From Rhodococcus sp. 14-2470-1b (GTDB lineage: Bacteria > Actinomycetota > Actinomycetes > Mycobacteriales > Mycobacteriaceae): a stretch of 64,000 nucleotides of DNA. Shown here piece after piece: positions 24,612 to 32,709 of the stretch. The stretch covers positions 434,001-498,000 of the forward strand of contig NZ_NPFY01000011.1 in assembly GCF_002259415.1 (NCBI RefSeq). The letters run 5' to 3'. The notes beneath the pieces are model-generated. The model was not told the DNA's origin, searched no databases, and saw nothing but the letters and a program-made list of their open reading frames with translations. How positions within the stretch are numbered: the stretch's first letter is position 1; every line of letters begins with the position of its first letter. The position numbers were made by a program, and so were the translations under genes.

Positions 24612-25706
24612 ATGCAGGCAGCAGGCCGGGCGGTGACCGTGGTGGTGCTGACGCTCGCGGCGACGGCGCTGGCACCCCAGCTGTCGCCGGGCGGGTTCGA
24701 CACTGTTCAGCCTCCGGTTGCCCTACCTCCGGCGCCACCACCAGCGCCCGCGGGGCCCCCGCTCACACCCGAGGAGCTGTCCGCCCGCGTGGATCCGACG
24801 GTGGTCACGATCTCCGCGGAGTTCGGCACGTACGGAGTGGCCGGAACGGGATTCGTCGTCGGCGCGGACGGACTGGTTCTGACGAACTTCCACGTCGTCG
24901 AGCAGGCGACGGACGTGACGGCCGTGCACATGGGCAACGGCCTGATCTACGACGCCTCGGTGCTGGGTTACGACAAGTCCCGCGACCTTGCGGTACTGGA
25001 GTTGGCGACCGCGTCGGATCTTCCGCCGGCGCCCATCGGATCCTCGGCGGACCTTGCGGTCGGTGACGCGGTGACCGCCGTCGGAAATGCTGCGGGTGGT
25101 GGAGTTCTCGTCCCGGCGCCGGGGAGAATCGTCGCACTGGATCGGGTTGTCACCGCGCAGAACTCGGTCGACGGAACCAGCAACGAGCTGACCGGGATGA
25201 TTCAGATCGACGCCGACGTTCGCGCGGGCGACTCGGGCGGACCGCTCGTCGACGCGTGGGGAGACGTCATCGGAGTGGATGCGGCCGGGCTGTCGGACGA
25301 GGCCAGAGCCACGCAAGCTCCGGAGGCGTACGCCATCCCGATCGACGACGCGATGGCCGTCGTCGAACAGGTGCGGACCGGGCGCTCGGGTGGGACTGTC
25401 CACGTCGGCCCGACGCCGTATCTCGGGGTGTCGATACGAGATGTGTCGGCTTTCCGTTCGGCGGGCCCGTCGCAGGGAGCTGCGGTGACGTCTGTTCAGA
25501 ACGACTCTCCGGCAATGAGAACCGGCCTGCTAGGCGGTGATGTGATCGTCTCCGTCGACGGCAGACCTGTTCGATCCTCGAAGGACATGTCGGCGGAGAT
25601 GATCGGGCGCAGGCCGGGGGAGACGATACGTCTCGAGTGGGTGACCGAGCAGGGTATTCGTCAGGAGCAACTGGTCACGCTCGAGCTGGGAACTCCCACC
25701 GCCTGA
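24612..25706 (+). CDS. HtrA/DegP-like S1C serine protease with PDZ domain
   Basis: The 364-residue protein has an N-terminal signal or anchor (VTVVVLTLAATALAP) and a Pro-rich linker (PALPPAPPPAPAGPP region, about 40-55). The trypsin-like domain has triad His in NFHVVE (about 99), Asp in SRDLAVL (about 128) and Ser in GDSGGP (about 205). A C-terminal PDZ domain follows (YLGVSIRDVS, GLLGGDVIVSVDGRPV). It likely degrades or refolds damaged envelope proteins. CATAAT at 24598-24603 lies eight bases before the ATG, consistent with a leaderless or very short leader. Confidence 0.92.
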   Translation: MQAAGRAVTVVVLTLAATALAPQLSPGGFDTVQPPVALPPAPPPAPAGPPLTPEELSARVDPTVVTISAEFGTYGVAGTGFVVGADGLVLTNFHVVEQATDVTAVHMGNGLIYDASVLGYDKSRDLAVLELATASDLPPAPIGSSADLAVGDAVTAVGNAAGGGVLVPAPGRIVALDRVVTAQNSVDGTSNELTGMIQIDADVRAGDSGGPLVDAWGDVIGVDAAGLSDEARATQAPEAYAIPIDDAMAVVEQVRTGRSGGTVHVGPTPYLGVSIRDVSAFRSAGPSQGAAVTSVQNDSPAMRTGLLGGDVIVSVDGRPVRSSKDMSAEMIGRRPGETIRLEWVTEQGIRQEQLVTLELGTPTA

Positions 25707-25722
25707 CCCGAACCCGCAGTGT

Positions 25723-26103
25723 TCAAGCCTGCAACACGGACAGAACGTTGCCGGACGGGTCGGTGAACCAGGCGATCAGCGGGCCGCCGTGGCGGAAGAT
25801 CCCCTTCTCGTCGGTTCCCATGTCCGGATACTGCTGGAACACAACCCCTTCGGCCGTCAACGCGTCGACGGCGGCGTCGATGTCCGCGACCGGAAAGTTG
25901 AGAATGGTGTTCGGCGCGGGCTCGTGCCGCTCCCGCGGGTAGATCAGAATCTCGACGGCGTCGCTCAGGCGAAGGTGGAGCATGCCCATCTCACCTGTCT
26001 CGACGGTCAGCCCGAGCGTGTCCGCGTAGAACGCCCGGGCTGCCTCCATGTCGTCGACGGCGAATCCGGAGAACGGTGGTCCTGTGAGTTCGAGTGTCGG
26101 CAT
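25723..26103 (-). CDS. VOC family protein (glyoxalase-like)
   Basis: From ATG 26103 the protein is 126 residues with the vicinal-oxygen-chelate two-module fold: FAVDDMEAARAFYADTLGL at the N-terminus, HLRLSDAVEILIYPR, then NFPVADIDAAVDALTAEGV and a final WFTDPSGNVLSVLQ. Metal-ligand positions look partly degenerate, so it may be a binding protein instead of a dioxygenase or glyoxalase. It is 47 bases downstream of the thiolase gene on the same strand. Confidence 0.88.
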   Translation of the reverse strand: MPTLELTGPPFSGFAVDDMEAARAFYADTLGLTVETGEMGMLHLRLSDAVEILIYPRERHEPAPNTILNFPVADIDAAVDALTAEGVVFQQYPDMGTDEKGIFRHGGPLIAWFTDPSGNVLSVLQA

Positions 26104-26150
26104 GGTCCGATTGTTCACCCGATGCACGTGTTCTGCAGCGAAAACCTGCT

Positions 26151-27335
26151 TCAGACCCGTTCCAGAATCGTCGCGTTCGCGAGCCCGCCTGCTTCGCACA
26201 TCGTCTGCAGACCGAATCGGGCGTCGTTCTGCTCCATGGCGTTGACCAACGTCGTCATGATTCGTGCTCCGCTTGCCCCGAGCGGGTGGCCGATCGCGAT
26301 GGCTCCACCGTTGACGTTCACCCTGGACGGGTCTGCACCGGTTTCCTTCTGCCATGCCAGGACCACCGAAGCGAAGGCCTCGTTCACCTCGAACAGATCG
26401 ATGTCGGCCAGGCTCAGGCCCGCCCGCTTCAACACTTTCTCGGTCGCTGGAACGACGCCGGTGAGCATGTACAACGGATCGGATCCGACGACAGCGACGC
26501 TGTGCAGGCGCGCGAGGGGCTTCAACCCCAAGCGCGTGGCGATCTCGCTCCTCGTGATCAGCAGAGCGGCGCTGCCGTCGCTGAGCGGACTACTGTTGCC
26601 CGCGGTGACGGACCAGTCGATCTGCGGGAAGCGTTCTCCCACCGCATGATCGACGAATGCCGGCCGTAAACCGGCCATCGATTCCAACGTTCCGCCGCTA
26701 CGGATGATCTCGTCGTGATCCAACTCCGCCAGGGGTGCCAGCTCTTTCGCGAACCGGCCTCCGGTGGCGGCGGCGTAGGCCTTGGCATGACTGTTCAACG
26801 CGAACTCGTCCTGAGCGGTCCGGTCCAATCCCCACTTCGCTGCGATCAGCTCGGCACTGTGCCCCTGCGCCACAAGGCCTTCGGAGTACCGTTCGGTGAA
26901 TCCGACACCTCGCGGATCGGAACCCGGCCTGATGTTGGAACCCATGGGCACACGTCCCATGGATTCGACGCCGGCAGCAACGACGATGTCGTACGCACCG
27001 GACATGACACCCTGCGCGGCGAAATGCACGGCCTGCTGACTGCTTCCACATTGGCGGTCCACCGTGGTGCCGGGCACGGACTCGGGGTAACCGGCAGCCA
27101 GCAGTGCCGTCCGAGCGATGTTGAAGGCTTGTTCGTCCACCTGCGTGACCGCCCCGGTGATGACGTCGTCGATCATCGCCGGGTCGATCCCGCTTCGTTC
27201 GACGACGGCCCGGAGGCTGTGCGCCAGCAGATCGGCTGGATGCACACCGTGCAGCGCCCCGCTGGCCTTGCCTTTACCGACCGGAGTACGGACCGCCTCG
27301 ACGATGACTGCGTCGCGGCCGAATGTGTGTGACAT
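26151..27335 (-). CDS. Acetyl-CoA acetyltransferase (thiolase), FadA type
   Basis: The 394-residue thiolase has the acyl-accepting Cys96 in DRQCGSSQQ, NEAFA, the active histidine in GGAIAIGHPLGASG and the C-terminal Cys in TMCEAGGLANATILERV. It claisen-condenses or cleaves 3-ketoacyl-CoA in beta-oxidation. The CEAGG form, instead of CIGGGQG, is the actinobacterial fatty acid/steroid thiolase branch. It stands divergent from an F420-type oxidoreductase across an inverted repeat. Confidence 0.93.
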   Translation of the reverse strand: MSHTFGRDAVIVEAVRTPVGKGKASGALHGVHPADLLAHSLRAVVERSGIDPAMIDDVITGAVTQVDEQAFNIARTALLAAGYPESVPGTTVDRQCGSSQQAVHFAAQGVMSGAYDIVVAAGVESMGRVPMGSNIRPGSDPRGVGFTERYSEGLVAQGHSAELIAAKWGLDRTAQDEFALNSHAKAYAAATGGRFAKELAPLAELDHDEIIRSGGTLESMAGLRPAFVDHAVGERFPQIDWSVTAGNSSPLSDGSAALLITRSEIATRLGLKPLARLHSVAVVGSDPLYMLTGVVPATEKVLKRAGLSLADIDLFEVNEAFASVVLAWQKETGADPSRVNVNGGAIAIGHPLGASGARIMTTLVNAMEQNDARFGLQTMCEAGGLANATILERV

Positions 27336-27377
27336 GGCAAGACCCCTTCGACTGACTTTGGTTTACCGTAGCTAGCC

Positions 27378-27399
27378 TGACTACAGCTTTACATAGTCA
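27378..27399. promoter_or_regulatory. TGACTA-N10-TAGTCA inverted repeat
   Basis: A perfect 6-base inverted repeat with a 10-base spacer lies between the divergent thiolase (start 27335) and oxidoreductase (start about 27446). Size and position suit a TetR-family dimer. No regulator is adjacent. Confidence 0.5.
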
Positions 27400-27445
27400 A
27401 CTCGTCCAGGTGGCATACGTCACCGACGGGAGTAGCGTTCAGTAC

Positions 27446-28426
27446 GTGACTATTCGTCTCGGTTACCAGATGCCCAATTTCAGCTACGAAGGTTCCGTCA
27501 AGGAACTGTTCCCCACGGTCATCGCGCAGGCGCGCGAGGCAGAAGCCGCGGGATTCGACACCGCGTTCGTCATGGACCACTTCTACCAACTCCCCGGAAT
27601 CGGCAAGCCGGACGAGCCGATGCTCGAGGCGTACTCCGCCCTCTCGGGGCTGGCCACTGCCACGGAGACCATCCAGCTGTCGGCCCTCGTCACCGGCAAC
27701 ACCTACCGGAACCCGGCAATACTCGCCAAGACCGTCACCACGCTCGACGTCGTCAGCGGCGGCCGCGCGATCCTCGGCATCGGTGCGGGCTGGTTCGAAC
27801 TGGAGCACACCAGCTTCGGACTCGAGTTCGGCACGTTCACGGACCGTTTCGAGCGTCTCGACGAAGCTCTGCAGATCATCGAGCCCATGCTTCGCGGTCA
27901 GCGACCGACGTTCGACGGCCTCTGGTACCAGGTCGAGAACGCGATCAACGAGCCTCGCATCCGCGACGATCTGCCCATCATGCTCGGCGGCGGCGGCGAG
28001 AAGAAGACGTTCGGTCTCGCGGCGCAGTTCGCGGATCACCTCAACATCATCTGCAACGCAAGCGAATTGCCCCGCAAGGTCGCAGCCGTCGAAGCGCGCT
28101 GCGAAGAGGTGGACCGCGATCCCAAGGATCTCGAAACCAGCTTCCTCGCCTTCGTCATCATCGACGAGGACGGCGACAAGGCAGTGAAGCTGAGGAACGA
28201 CTACCTGCTCTCCACCGGTGTCGACGTATCCAACCTGTCCGACGACGATGCCGCGGCCGCCACCGATCGCATCTTCTGCGGCACTCCCGACGACATCGCC
28301 GGGCAGATCCAGAAGCGCGTTCTCGACCGAGGTATCGACGGAATCATCATCAATCTGGTCACCAATGGACACGAGCCCGGCGTCGTCGAACTTGCAGGTA
28401 AAACCCTGAAGCCGCTCGTCGGGTAA
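27446..28426 (+). CDS. LLM-class F420-dependent oxidoreductase
   Basis: From GTG 27446 the protein is 326 residues: IRLGYQMPNFSY, AFVMDHFYQLPGIG, LGIGAGWFELEH and PIMLGGGGEKKTFGLAAQFADHLN. These are standard segments of actinobacterial luciferase-like enzymes of the F420-binding group. It likely transfers hydride from F420H2 to an unknown substrate. A GTG at 27410 would add 12 residues; the chosen start has GGGAG upstream, though at a long spacing. Confidence 0.88.
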   Translation: MTIRLGYQMPNFSYEGSVKELFPTVIAQAREAEAAGFDTAFVMDHFYQLPGIGKPDEPMLEAYSALSGLATATETIQLSALVTGNTYRNPAILAKTVTTLDVVSGGRAILGIGAGWFELEHTSFGLEFGTFTDRFERLDEALQIIEPMLRGQRPTFDGLWYQVENAINEPRIRDDLPIMLGGGGEKKTFGLAAQFADHLNIICNASELPRKVAAVEARCEEVDRDPKDLETSFLAFVIIDEDGDKAVKLRNDYLLSTGVDVSNLSDDDAAAATDRIFCGTPDDIAGQIQKRVLDRGIDGIIINLVTNGHEPGVVELAGKTLKPLVG

Positions 28427-28464
28427 AGCTGGCACGGGGGAACTGCGCGTGGCATAGTTCCCCC

Positions 28465-29088
28465 GTGGCTCAGCTGACTTTGAACGGGCACCGAGTGCTC
28501 GTCGCGAATCTGAACGGTGACTCGCTGCGCGCGATCACCGGATCGATGGTCGCGTACGAGGGCGACGTCGCCTTCAAGAACGCCGGAATGGGCGGTGGTG
28601 GAGGTCTGCGCGCTGCGCTCAAGCAGAAGGTGACGGGCGAATCCCTCTCTCTGATGGAGGTTTCCGGTAAAGGCACCGTCTACTTCGCCGTCGACGCCCA
28701 GGACGTCACCATCGTCGACATCGCCGGTGACTCCATGCACGTCGAAGCGTCGCAGCTACTGGCTCTCACCGGTCAGCTGAAGACCGAGGTCAAGTTCTCC
28801 GGCCTCCGCGGAGCGTCGTCGGGCCAAGGACTGTTCACGACGGTGGCCAGCGGAACCGGCCAGGTCGCACTGCTGTCTGCGGGCGGGCCGCTCATCGCGC
28901 TGGCCGTCGACCCGCAGTACCCGCTCGTCGTCGATCCCGACGCGTTCGTCGCCCACCGCGGGCAGCTGAACCAGAGCTTCGTGACGGACGTGACCTGGCG
29001 ATCCGCCATCGGAGGCGGCAGCGGCGAAGCCTTCTCGCTGCGTTTCGACGGTCACGGCGTCGTCTACATCCAGCCCGAGGAGCGCTGA
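28465..29088 (+). CDS. AIM24 family protein, first of three
   Basis: The 207-residue protein belongs to the AIM24/DUF124 family: repeated beta strands (ITGSMVAYEGDVAFKNAGM, VSGKGTVYFA, LFTTVASGTGQVALLSAGGPL) fold into a beta-prism like TRAP attenuator. A CATAGT box at 28453-28458 is six bases before the GTG and there is no ribosome site, so the operon is probably leaderless. The molecular role in bacteria is unknown; the mitochondrial homologue affects inner-membrane organisation. It is followed after one base by the second paralogue. Confidence 0.9.
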   Translation: MAQLTLNGHRVLVANLNGDSLRAITGSMVAYEGDVAFKNAGMGGGGGLRAALKQKVTGESLSLMEVSGKGTVYFAVDAQDVTIVDIAGDSMHVEASQLLALTGQLKTEVKFSGLRGASSGQGLFTTVASGTGQVALLSAGGPLIALAVDPQYPLVVDPDAFVAHRGQLNQSFVTDVTWRSAIGGGSGEAFSLRFDGHGVVYIQPEER

Positions 29089-29089
29089 C

Positions 29090-29767
29090 ATGCCGCTGGA
29101 ACTCGTCAACAGTAAAGTCGTCAAGTCGGCCCTCGCACCGGGCCAGAACGTGTTGGCGCGCAAGGGTTCCATGCTCTACTACACGGGCGACGTCCACTTC
29201 ATCCCGCACTCGATGGGTGGATCGGCGGCAGCAATGCCAGGCTTAGGCGGGGTCGCGGGGATGGCGGGCCGGATGATGTCCGGCGAGCACGTCGCGATGA
29301 TGGCGGCCGAAGGCCAGGGTGAGGTCTTCTACGGCCACGCGGGCCTGTACGTCGAAGTGATCCACCTCGACGGGTCGTCGATGCTGACCGTCGAAGCGGA
29401 CCGCCTGCTGGTGCACGACGGTTACCTCCAGAGCTCGATCGTCGCGCTCACCTCTCAGGGCGGTGTGCGCGGAGCTGTGCGAGGCGCGATGACCGGCCAG
29501 GGATTGTTCACCACGCAGCTGACCGGGCAGGGCAGCGTTGCCGTTCTGTCTCACGGCGGGGCCATTCCACTGCAGGTCGGGCCGGAGCACCCCCAGGTGG
29601 TGGTCGATCCCCAGGCGTACGTCTGTCACATCGGCAACATCACCGTCGACATCTCCGCCAACGTCGGATGGCGTGACGCAGTCGGTAAAGGCAGCGGCGA
29701 GGCCGTCCAGTTGAAGATGACGGGCTTGGGCACCGTCTGGGTCCAGGCCTCCGAGCAGAAGTTCTAG
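29090..29767 (+). CDS. AIM24 family protein, second of three
   Basis: The 225-residue paralogue has a Gly/Met-rich insertion (SAAAMPGLGGVAGMAGRM, about 45-62) after the first strand. The conserved core includes GEVFYGHAGLYVEVIHLDG, DGYLQSS, GLFTTQLTGQGSVAVLSHGG and a final GLGTVWVQASEQ. Only one base separates it from the previous stop, so translation is coupled. The insertion could be a membrane-contacting or oligomer-forming loop. Confidence 0.9.
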   Translation: MPLELVNSKVVKSALAPGQNVLARKGSMLYYTGDVHFIPHSMGGSAAAMPGLGGVAGMAGRMMSGEHVAMMAAEGQGEVFYGHAGLYVEVIHLDGSSMLTVEADRLLVHDGYLQSSIVALTSQGGVRGAVRGAMTGQGLFTTQLTGQGSVAVLSHGGAIPLQVGPEHPQVVVDPQAYVCHIGNITVDISANVGWRDAVGKGSGEAVQLKMTGLGTVWVQASEQKF

Positions 29768-29775
29768 GAGCTGAC

Positions 29776-30519
29776 ATGAGCCTCGAGATCCACAACCCCC
29801 ACACGCTCCCGGTCAACGACAACGTCCCCGGCAACGACTATGCCTTCTGCGTCGAACTCGCCGGCCAGCCCTGGTTCACGTCGAAGGGCGCGATGATCGC
29901 CTACTACGGCAACGTGCGCTTCGAACCACTCGGCCAGACGTCGATGCCTGCCATCGTCGCCGCGCGATTCTCCTCGCCGCTGTACTCGAACGACTGGGTG
30001 CTCGCGCAGGGTCAGGGCAAGCTGATCCTCGGCGACCGCGGCTTCAACATCAACTCCTACGACCTCGACAACGGCAATCTGACCATCCGGGCGTCGAACC
30101 TTCTTGCGTTCGAGCCGACCCTCGATCTGAAGCAGTCCATCGTTCCCGGATTTCTGACTCTCCTCGGAACGGGCAAATTCCTGGCGTCGTCGAACGGGCA
30201 GGTCATGTTCGCGGAACCTCCACTGCGCATCGACCCGGAAGCGCTCGTCGGATGGGCCGACTGCCCGTCGCCATCGCATCACTTCGACGCAGGCTGGATG
30301 CAGAACTTTCTGGGCGCAGCGCGCGGATTCCTCGGCGCGAACAGTGGTGAAGAACGCCAGTTCGACTTCACCGGCGCAGGCACCGTGCTGATCCAGTCCA
30401 GCGAAAAAGTCCTCGACGACGGCCACCTACTGCGCCACATCGAGTCGCAGACCGTCACCCTCGGTCAGAACAGTCTCCGGGCCCTGCACAACACGATCGG
30501 TGCACGGCTTCAGCAGTAG
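29776..30519 (+). CDS. AIM24 family protein, third of three
   Basis: The 247-residue paralogue opens MSLEIHNPHTLPVNDN, then GAMIAYYGNVRFEP, ILGDRGFNINSYDLDNGN, LLAFEPTLDL and GTGKFLASSNGQVMFAE. It carries a longer C-terminal region ending TVTLGQNSLRALHNTIGARLQQ. An AGGAG ribosome site precedes the ATG by five to six bases. The three paralogues differ in loops, suggesting a hetero-oligomer in place of redundant copies. Confidence 0.9.
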   Translation: MSLEIHNPHTLPVNDNVPGNDYAFCVELAGQPWFTSKGAMIAYYGNVRFEPLGQTSMPAIVAARFSSPLYSNDWVLAQGQGKLILGDRGFNINSYDLDNGNLTIRASNLLAFEPTLDLKQSIVPGFLTLLGTGKFLASSNGQVMFAEPPLRIDPEALVGWADCPSPSHHFDAGWMQNFLGAARGFLGANSGEERQFDFTGAGTVLIQSSEKVLDDGHLLRHIESQTVTLGQNSLRALHNTIGARLQQ

Positions 30520-30533
30520 TTCGCGGCCCCCTC

Positions 30534-30670
30534 GAGTGACCGAACGACTCATTCGGTCACCTGCACCCACCGAACGCGCACCTTCCAGCACACGCGCGGG
30601 TTGCAACCCGCGCACCCGCTGCAACCCCCGCACCCAGCCCCCGAGTGACCGAACGACTCATTCGGTCACC
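30534..30670. repeat. Two identical 28-bp hairpin repeats flanking a 20-bp palindrome
   Basis: The same 28-base sequence occurs at 30534-30561 and 30643-30670. Each contains a 9-bp stem GTGACCGAA/TTCGGTCAC with loop CGACTCA. Midway, GCGCGGGTTGCAACCCGCGC (30594-30613) is a perfect palindrome. There is no T-run after any hairpin. The block separates the AIM24 operon from the next gene and could be a bidirectional attenuator, RNA-stability element or protein-binding repeat. Confidence 0.85.
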
Positions 30671-30722
30671 AACCCCCCCCAGCCACGTGCGCGCCGCTCG
30701 GCAGTGAGCGCACACTGGAGAC

Positions 30723-31094
30723 ATGACCAACAACGGACCGTTCAACATCGACCCCGAAGACTTCGATCGCTTCGCCAAGGAAGCGAGTGACGGACTGCGC
30801 GACGTCGTCGGCCAGGTCGGCAAGATCATCGGCCAATCCGGTGCGATCGGGCCATGGGGTGCATTCTTCGGTGAGGCCGCAGCGCCGACGAGGAAGCCCA
30901 CTCCGGAGCCCGAGACCACCGGCGACAAAGGCGACGGCGTCTGGACCATCTACACCGTCTCCGACGACGGTGCTGCCATCGACCAGGTGTTCGCCACCGA
31001 ACTCGACGCTCTGCGAGCACACAAGGACAACACCGACCCGACGAGAAAGGTGCGTTTCCTGCCCTACGGCATGAGCGTCAGCGCCCTCGACTAG
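30723..31094 (+). CDS. Conserved hypothetical protein
   Basis: The 123-residue protein begins TNNGPFNIDPEDFDRFAKEASDG and has a low-complexity middle (PTRKPTPEPETTGDKGD) and a globular C-terminus (VWTIYTVSDDGAAIDQVFATELDALRAHKDN). GGAG lies four to five bases before the ATG. No family is recognised. It follows the AIM24 genes and the hairpin block, and may be read from a separate promoter within it. Confidence 0.75.
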   Translation: MTNNGPFNIDPEDFDRFAKEASDGLRDVVGQVGKIIGQSGAIGPWGAFFGEAAAPTRKPTPEPETTGDKGDGVWTIYTVSDDGAAIDQVFATELDALRAHKDNTDPTRKVRFLPYGMSVSALD

Positions 31095-31109
31095 ACGCGA
31101 GCAGTAGAG

Positions 31110-32267
31110 TCACCTCGCTGCGCTCACCACCGCATCGGCCGCCTTGTCGATCCCACCGCATCCGCGGACCTCGGCACCGATGTCGGCGAGGCGTCGGCGC
31201 ATGTCCGCGGAATCTGCGACCTTCCCGACGGCGTCGCGCAGCGATTGCACCGTCACCTCGTCGTTCTGGAGCTGGACGCCGACGCCGAGTTCCTCGAGCA
31301 GTGACGCGTTACCGAACTGATCGACTGCCTGCGGGATGGCGACCGTGGGAACTTCGAACCACAGTGCCTCGGTGCAGCCGCCCATTCCTGCGTGAGTGAC
31401 GAACACGGACGCGGCACGCAGGACCGCGAGCTGCGGAACGCGCGCATGGATCTCGATGTTCGACGGCACGTCCCCTAATTCCGTTACGTCGACACGGTTT
31501 CCGATGGAGATCACCACATGCCAGTCCGTTCCGCCGAACGCCTCGATGCAGGTGCGGTAGAACTCCGGCCGCTCGTTGAACCCCGTACCGAACGAGATGT
31601 AGAGGACGCGCGCATTGGGGGCAGTCCAGCCTGTCTCGGCAAGACGCCCGGCATCGAGACACGGGCCGACGAACCGCACCCGGTCCGGCACACGGTCCGC
31701 ATTGGGCTGCATCGCACGCGGAATCAGCGACAGAACGTGTTCGGGATGGGAGATCCAATCCCAGGCGTCGACGTGAATATCGTTGTCGGTGAGCCATGTC
31801 GAGTACGCGGCGTGGTACTTCTGCCCCGTCTCGGATGCTCGTAGTGGACCGAGCATCTCGGACAGATCGTCCTCGTATCCGTCCCATGCGACCATCGCGG
31901 GCGAGAGTTGGACGGCCTTGACGTCGTACCGACGACCCAACACCGGTGCCGCCAGACCGCCGATGTCGTACAGGAACAGATCCGGGCGGTCCCCGTCGTA
32001 GAACGCCGTCAATCCGGCGAAGGATTCCAGCGCCTCGTCCAGGAACACGTGCATCGCCGACGCCGGGTCGTCCGGCCAGTCGTCCTCACCCTGAGGGAGG
32101 ACGGAGGTGAACGAAACCAGCTCCACTCCAAGGGGTTCGACCAGTCCGGCCAGTTGTTCCCCGACGGCGTACGTGACCCGATGCCCGCGGCGCACCAACT
32201 CTGCGATCAGGCCGAGAGAGGGGTAGATGTGGCTCGGCGCCGTCGTGCCGATCATCGCGATGTGCAT
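31110..32267 (-). CDS. Macrolide-type GT1 glycosyltransferase
   Basis: The 385-residue protein has the GT1 N-terminal motif TTAPSHIYPSLGLIAELVRRGHRV with the general base His, and the nucleotide-sugar motif HAGMGGCTEALWFEVPTVAIPQAVDQFGNA in the C-terminal half. This is the MGT/OleD group that glucosylates macrolides, rifamycins or flavonoids with UDP-glucose. The neighbouring exporter and ArsR regulator are divergent or separate, so a detoxification role is plausible but unproven. Confidence 0.9.
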   Translation of the reverse strand: MHIAMIGTTAPSHIYPSLGLIAELVRRGHRVTYAVGEQLAGLVEPLGVELVSFTSVLPQGEDDWPDDPASAMHVFLDEALESFAGLTAFYDGDRPDLFLYDIGGLAAPVLGRRYDVKAVQLSPAMVAWDGYEDDLSEMLGPLRASETGQKYHAAYSTWLTDNDIHVDAWDWISHPEHVLSLIPRAMQPNADRVPDRVRFVGPCLDAGRLAETGWTAPNARVLYISFGTGFNERPEFYRTCIEAFGGTDWHVVISIGNRVDVTELGDVPSNIEIHARVPQLAVLRAASVFVTHAGMGGCTEALWFEVPTVAIPQAVDQFGNASLLEELGVGVQLQNDEVTVQSLRDAVGKVADSADMRRRLADIGAEVRGCGGIDKAADAVVSAAR

Positions 32268-32309
32268 GTCGACGACGCTAACGCGTGCTCTCGCGCGGTG
32301 CTACCCGAT

Positions 32310-32621
32310 TTACGGTGACTCGTTGGCGATGAGGTCCAGCAGGCCGGGGAACCGCTCGTTCAGTTCCGGCCTGCGCAGAGTGACCTTTCGGCTGTTGCCC
32401 CGATCGACCTGGAAGACCAACCCGGCTTCGCGCAGAACCCGAAAGTGATGCGTCAGAGTCGATTTTGTGACGCCCAACTCGAACGACATGCACGTTCGCT
32501 CGGCACCGTCGTCGTCGCCGACCAGCTCGGTGATCACCTTCCTCCGCAACGGATCTGCCAACGCGGACATGACTTTGCCCAGTTCCATCTCCGACACCTC
32601 GGGGTGCCCGTTCTCGTCCAT
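32310..32621 (-). CDS. ArsR-type repressor of the adjacent exporter
   Basis: From ATG 32621 the protein is 103 residues: MELGKVMSALADPLRRKVITEL, RTCMSFELGVTKSTLTHHFRVLREAGLV, RGNSRKVTL. This is the winged-helix repressor fold without a metal-binding CxC motif. It is divergent from the MFS exporter, and two matched operators lie between the genes. Expected to repress both and be released by a compound the exporter removes. An upstream start would read through the operator and is not favoured. Confidence 0.9.
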   Translation of the reverse strand: MDENGHPEVSEMELGKVMSALADPLRRKVITELVGDDDGAERTCMSFELGVTKSTLTHHFRVLREAGLVFQVDRGNSRKVTLRRPELNERFPGLLDLIANESP

Positions 32622-32640
32622 GGTCCCACTTCCCTGAATA

Positions 32641-32697
32641 GGTACGGCTTGCGTCGTACCTTTGTTTCTGCTTGCCTGGTACGGCAATCATCGTACC
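32641..32697. promoter_or_regulatory. Twin GGTACG-N8-CGTACC operators
   Basis: GGTACGGCTTGCGTCGTACC (32641-32660) and GGTACGGCAATCATCGTACC (32678-32697) share identical 6-base arms and the same N8 spacer; starts are 37 bases apart. They sit between the ArsR gene and the MFS start at 32710. The near identity of the two sites strongly supports repressor binding. Confidence 0.8.
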
Positions 32698-32709
32698 TAG
32701 GGGGAGCCG

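Noticed and set aside
30534..30670. Possible CRISPR array
   Set aside because: Only two repeats are present, the repeat is a hairpin with a 7-base loop, the gap between copies is 81 bases and no cas gene is near.
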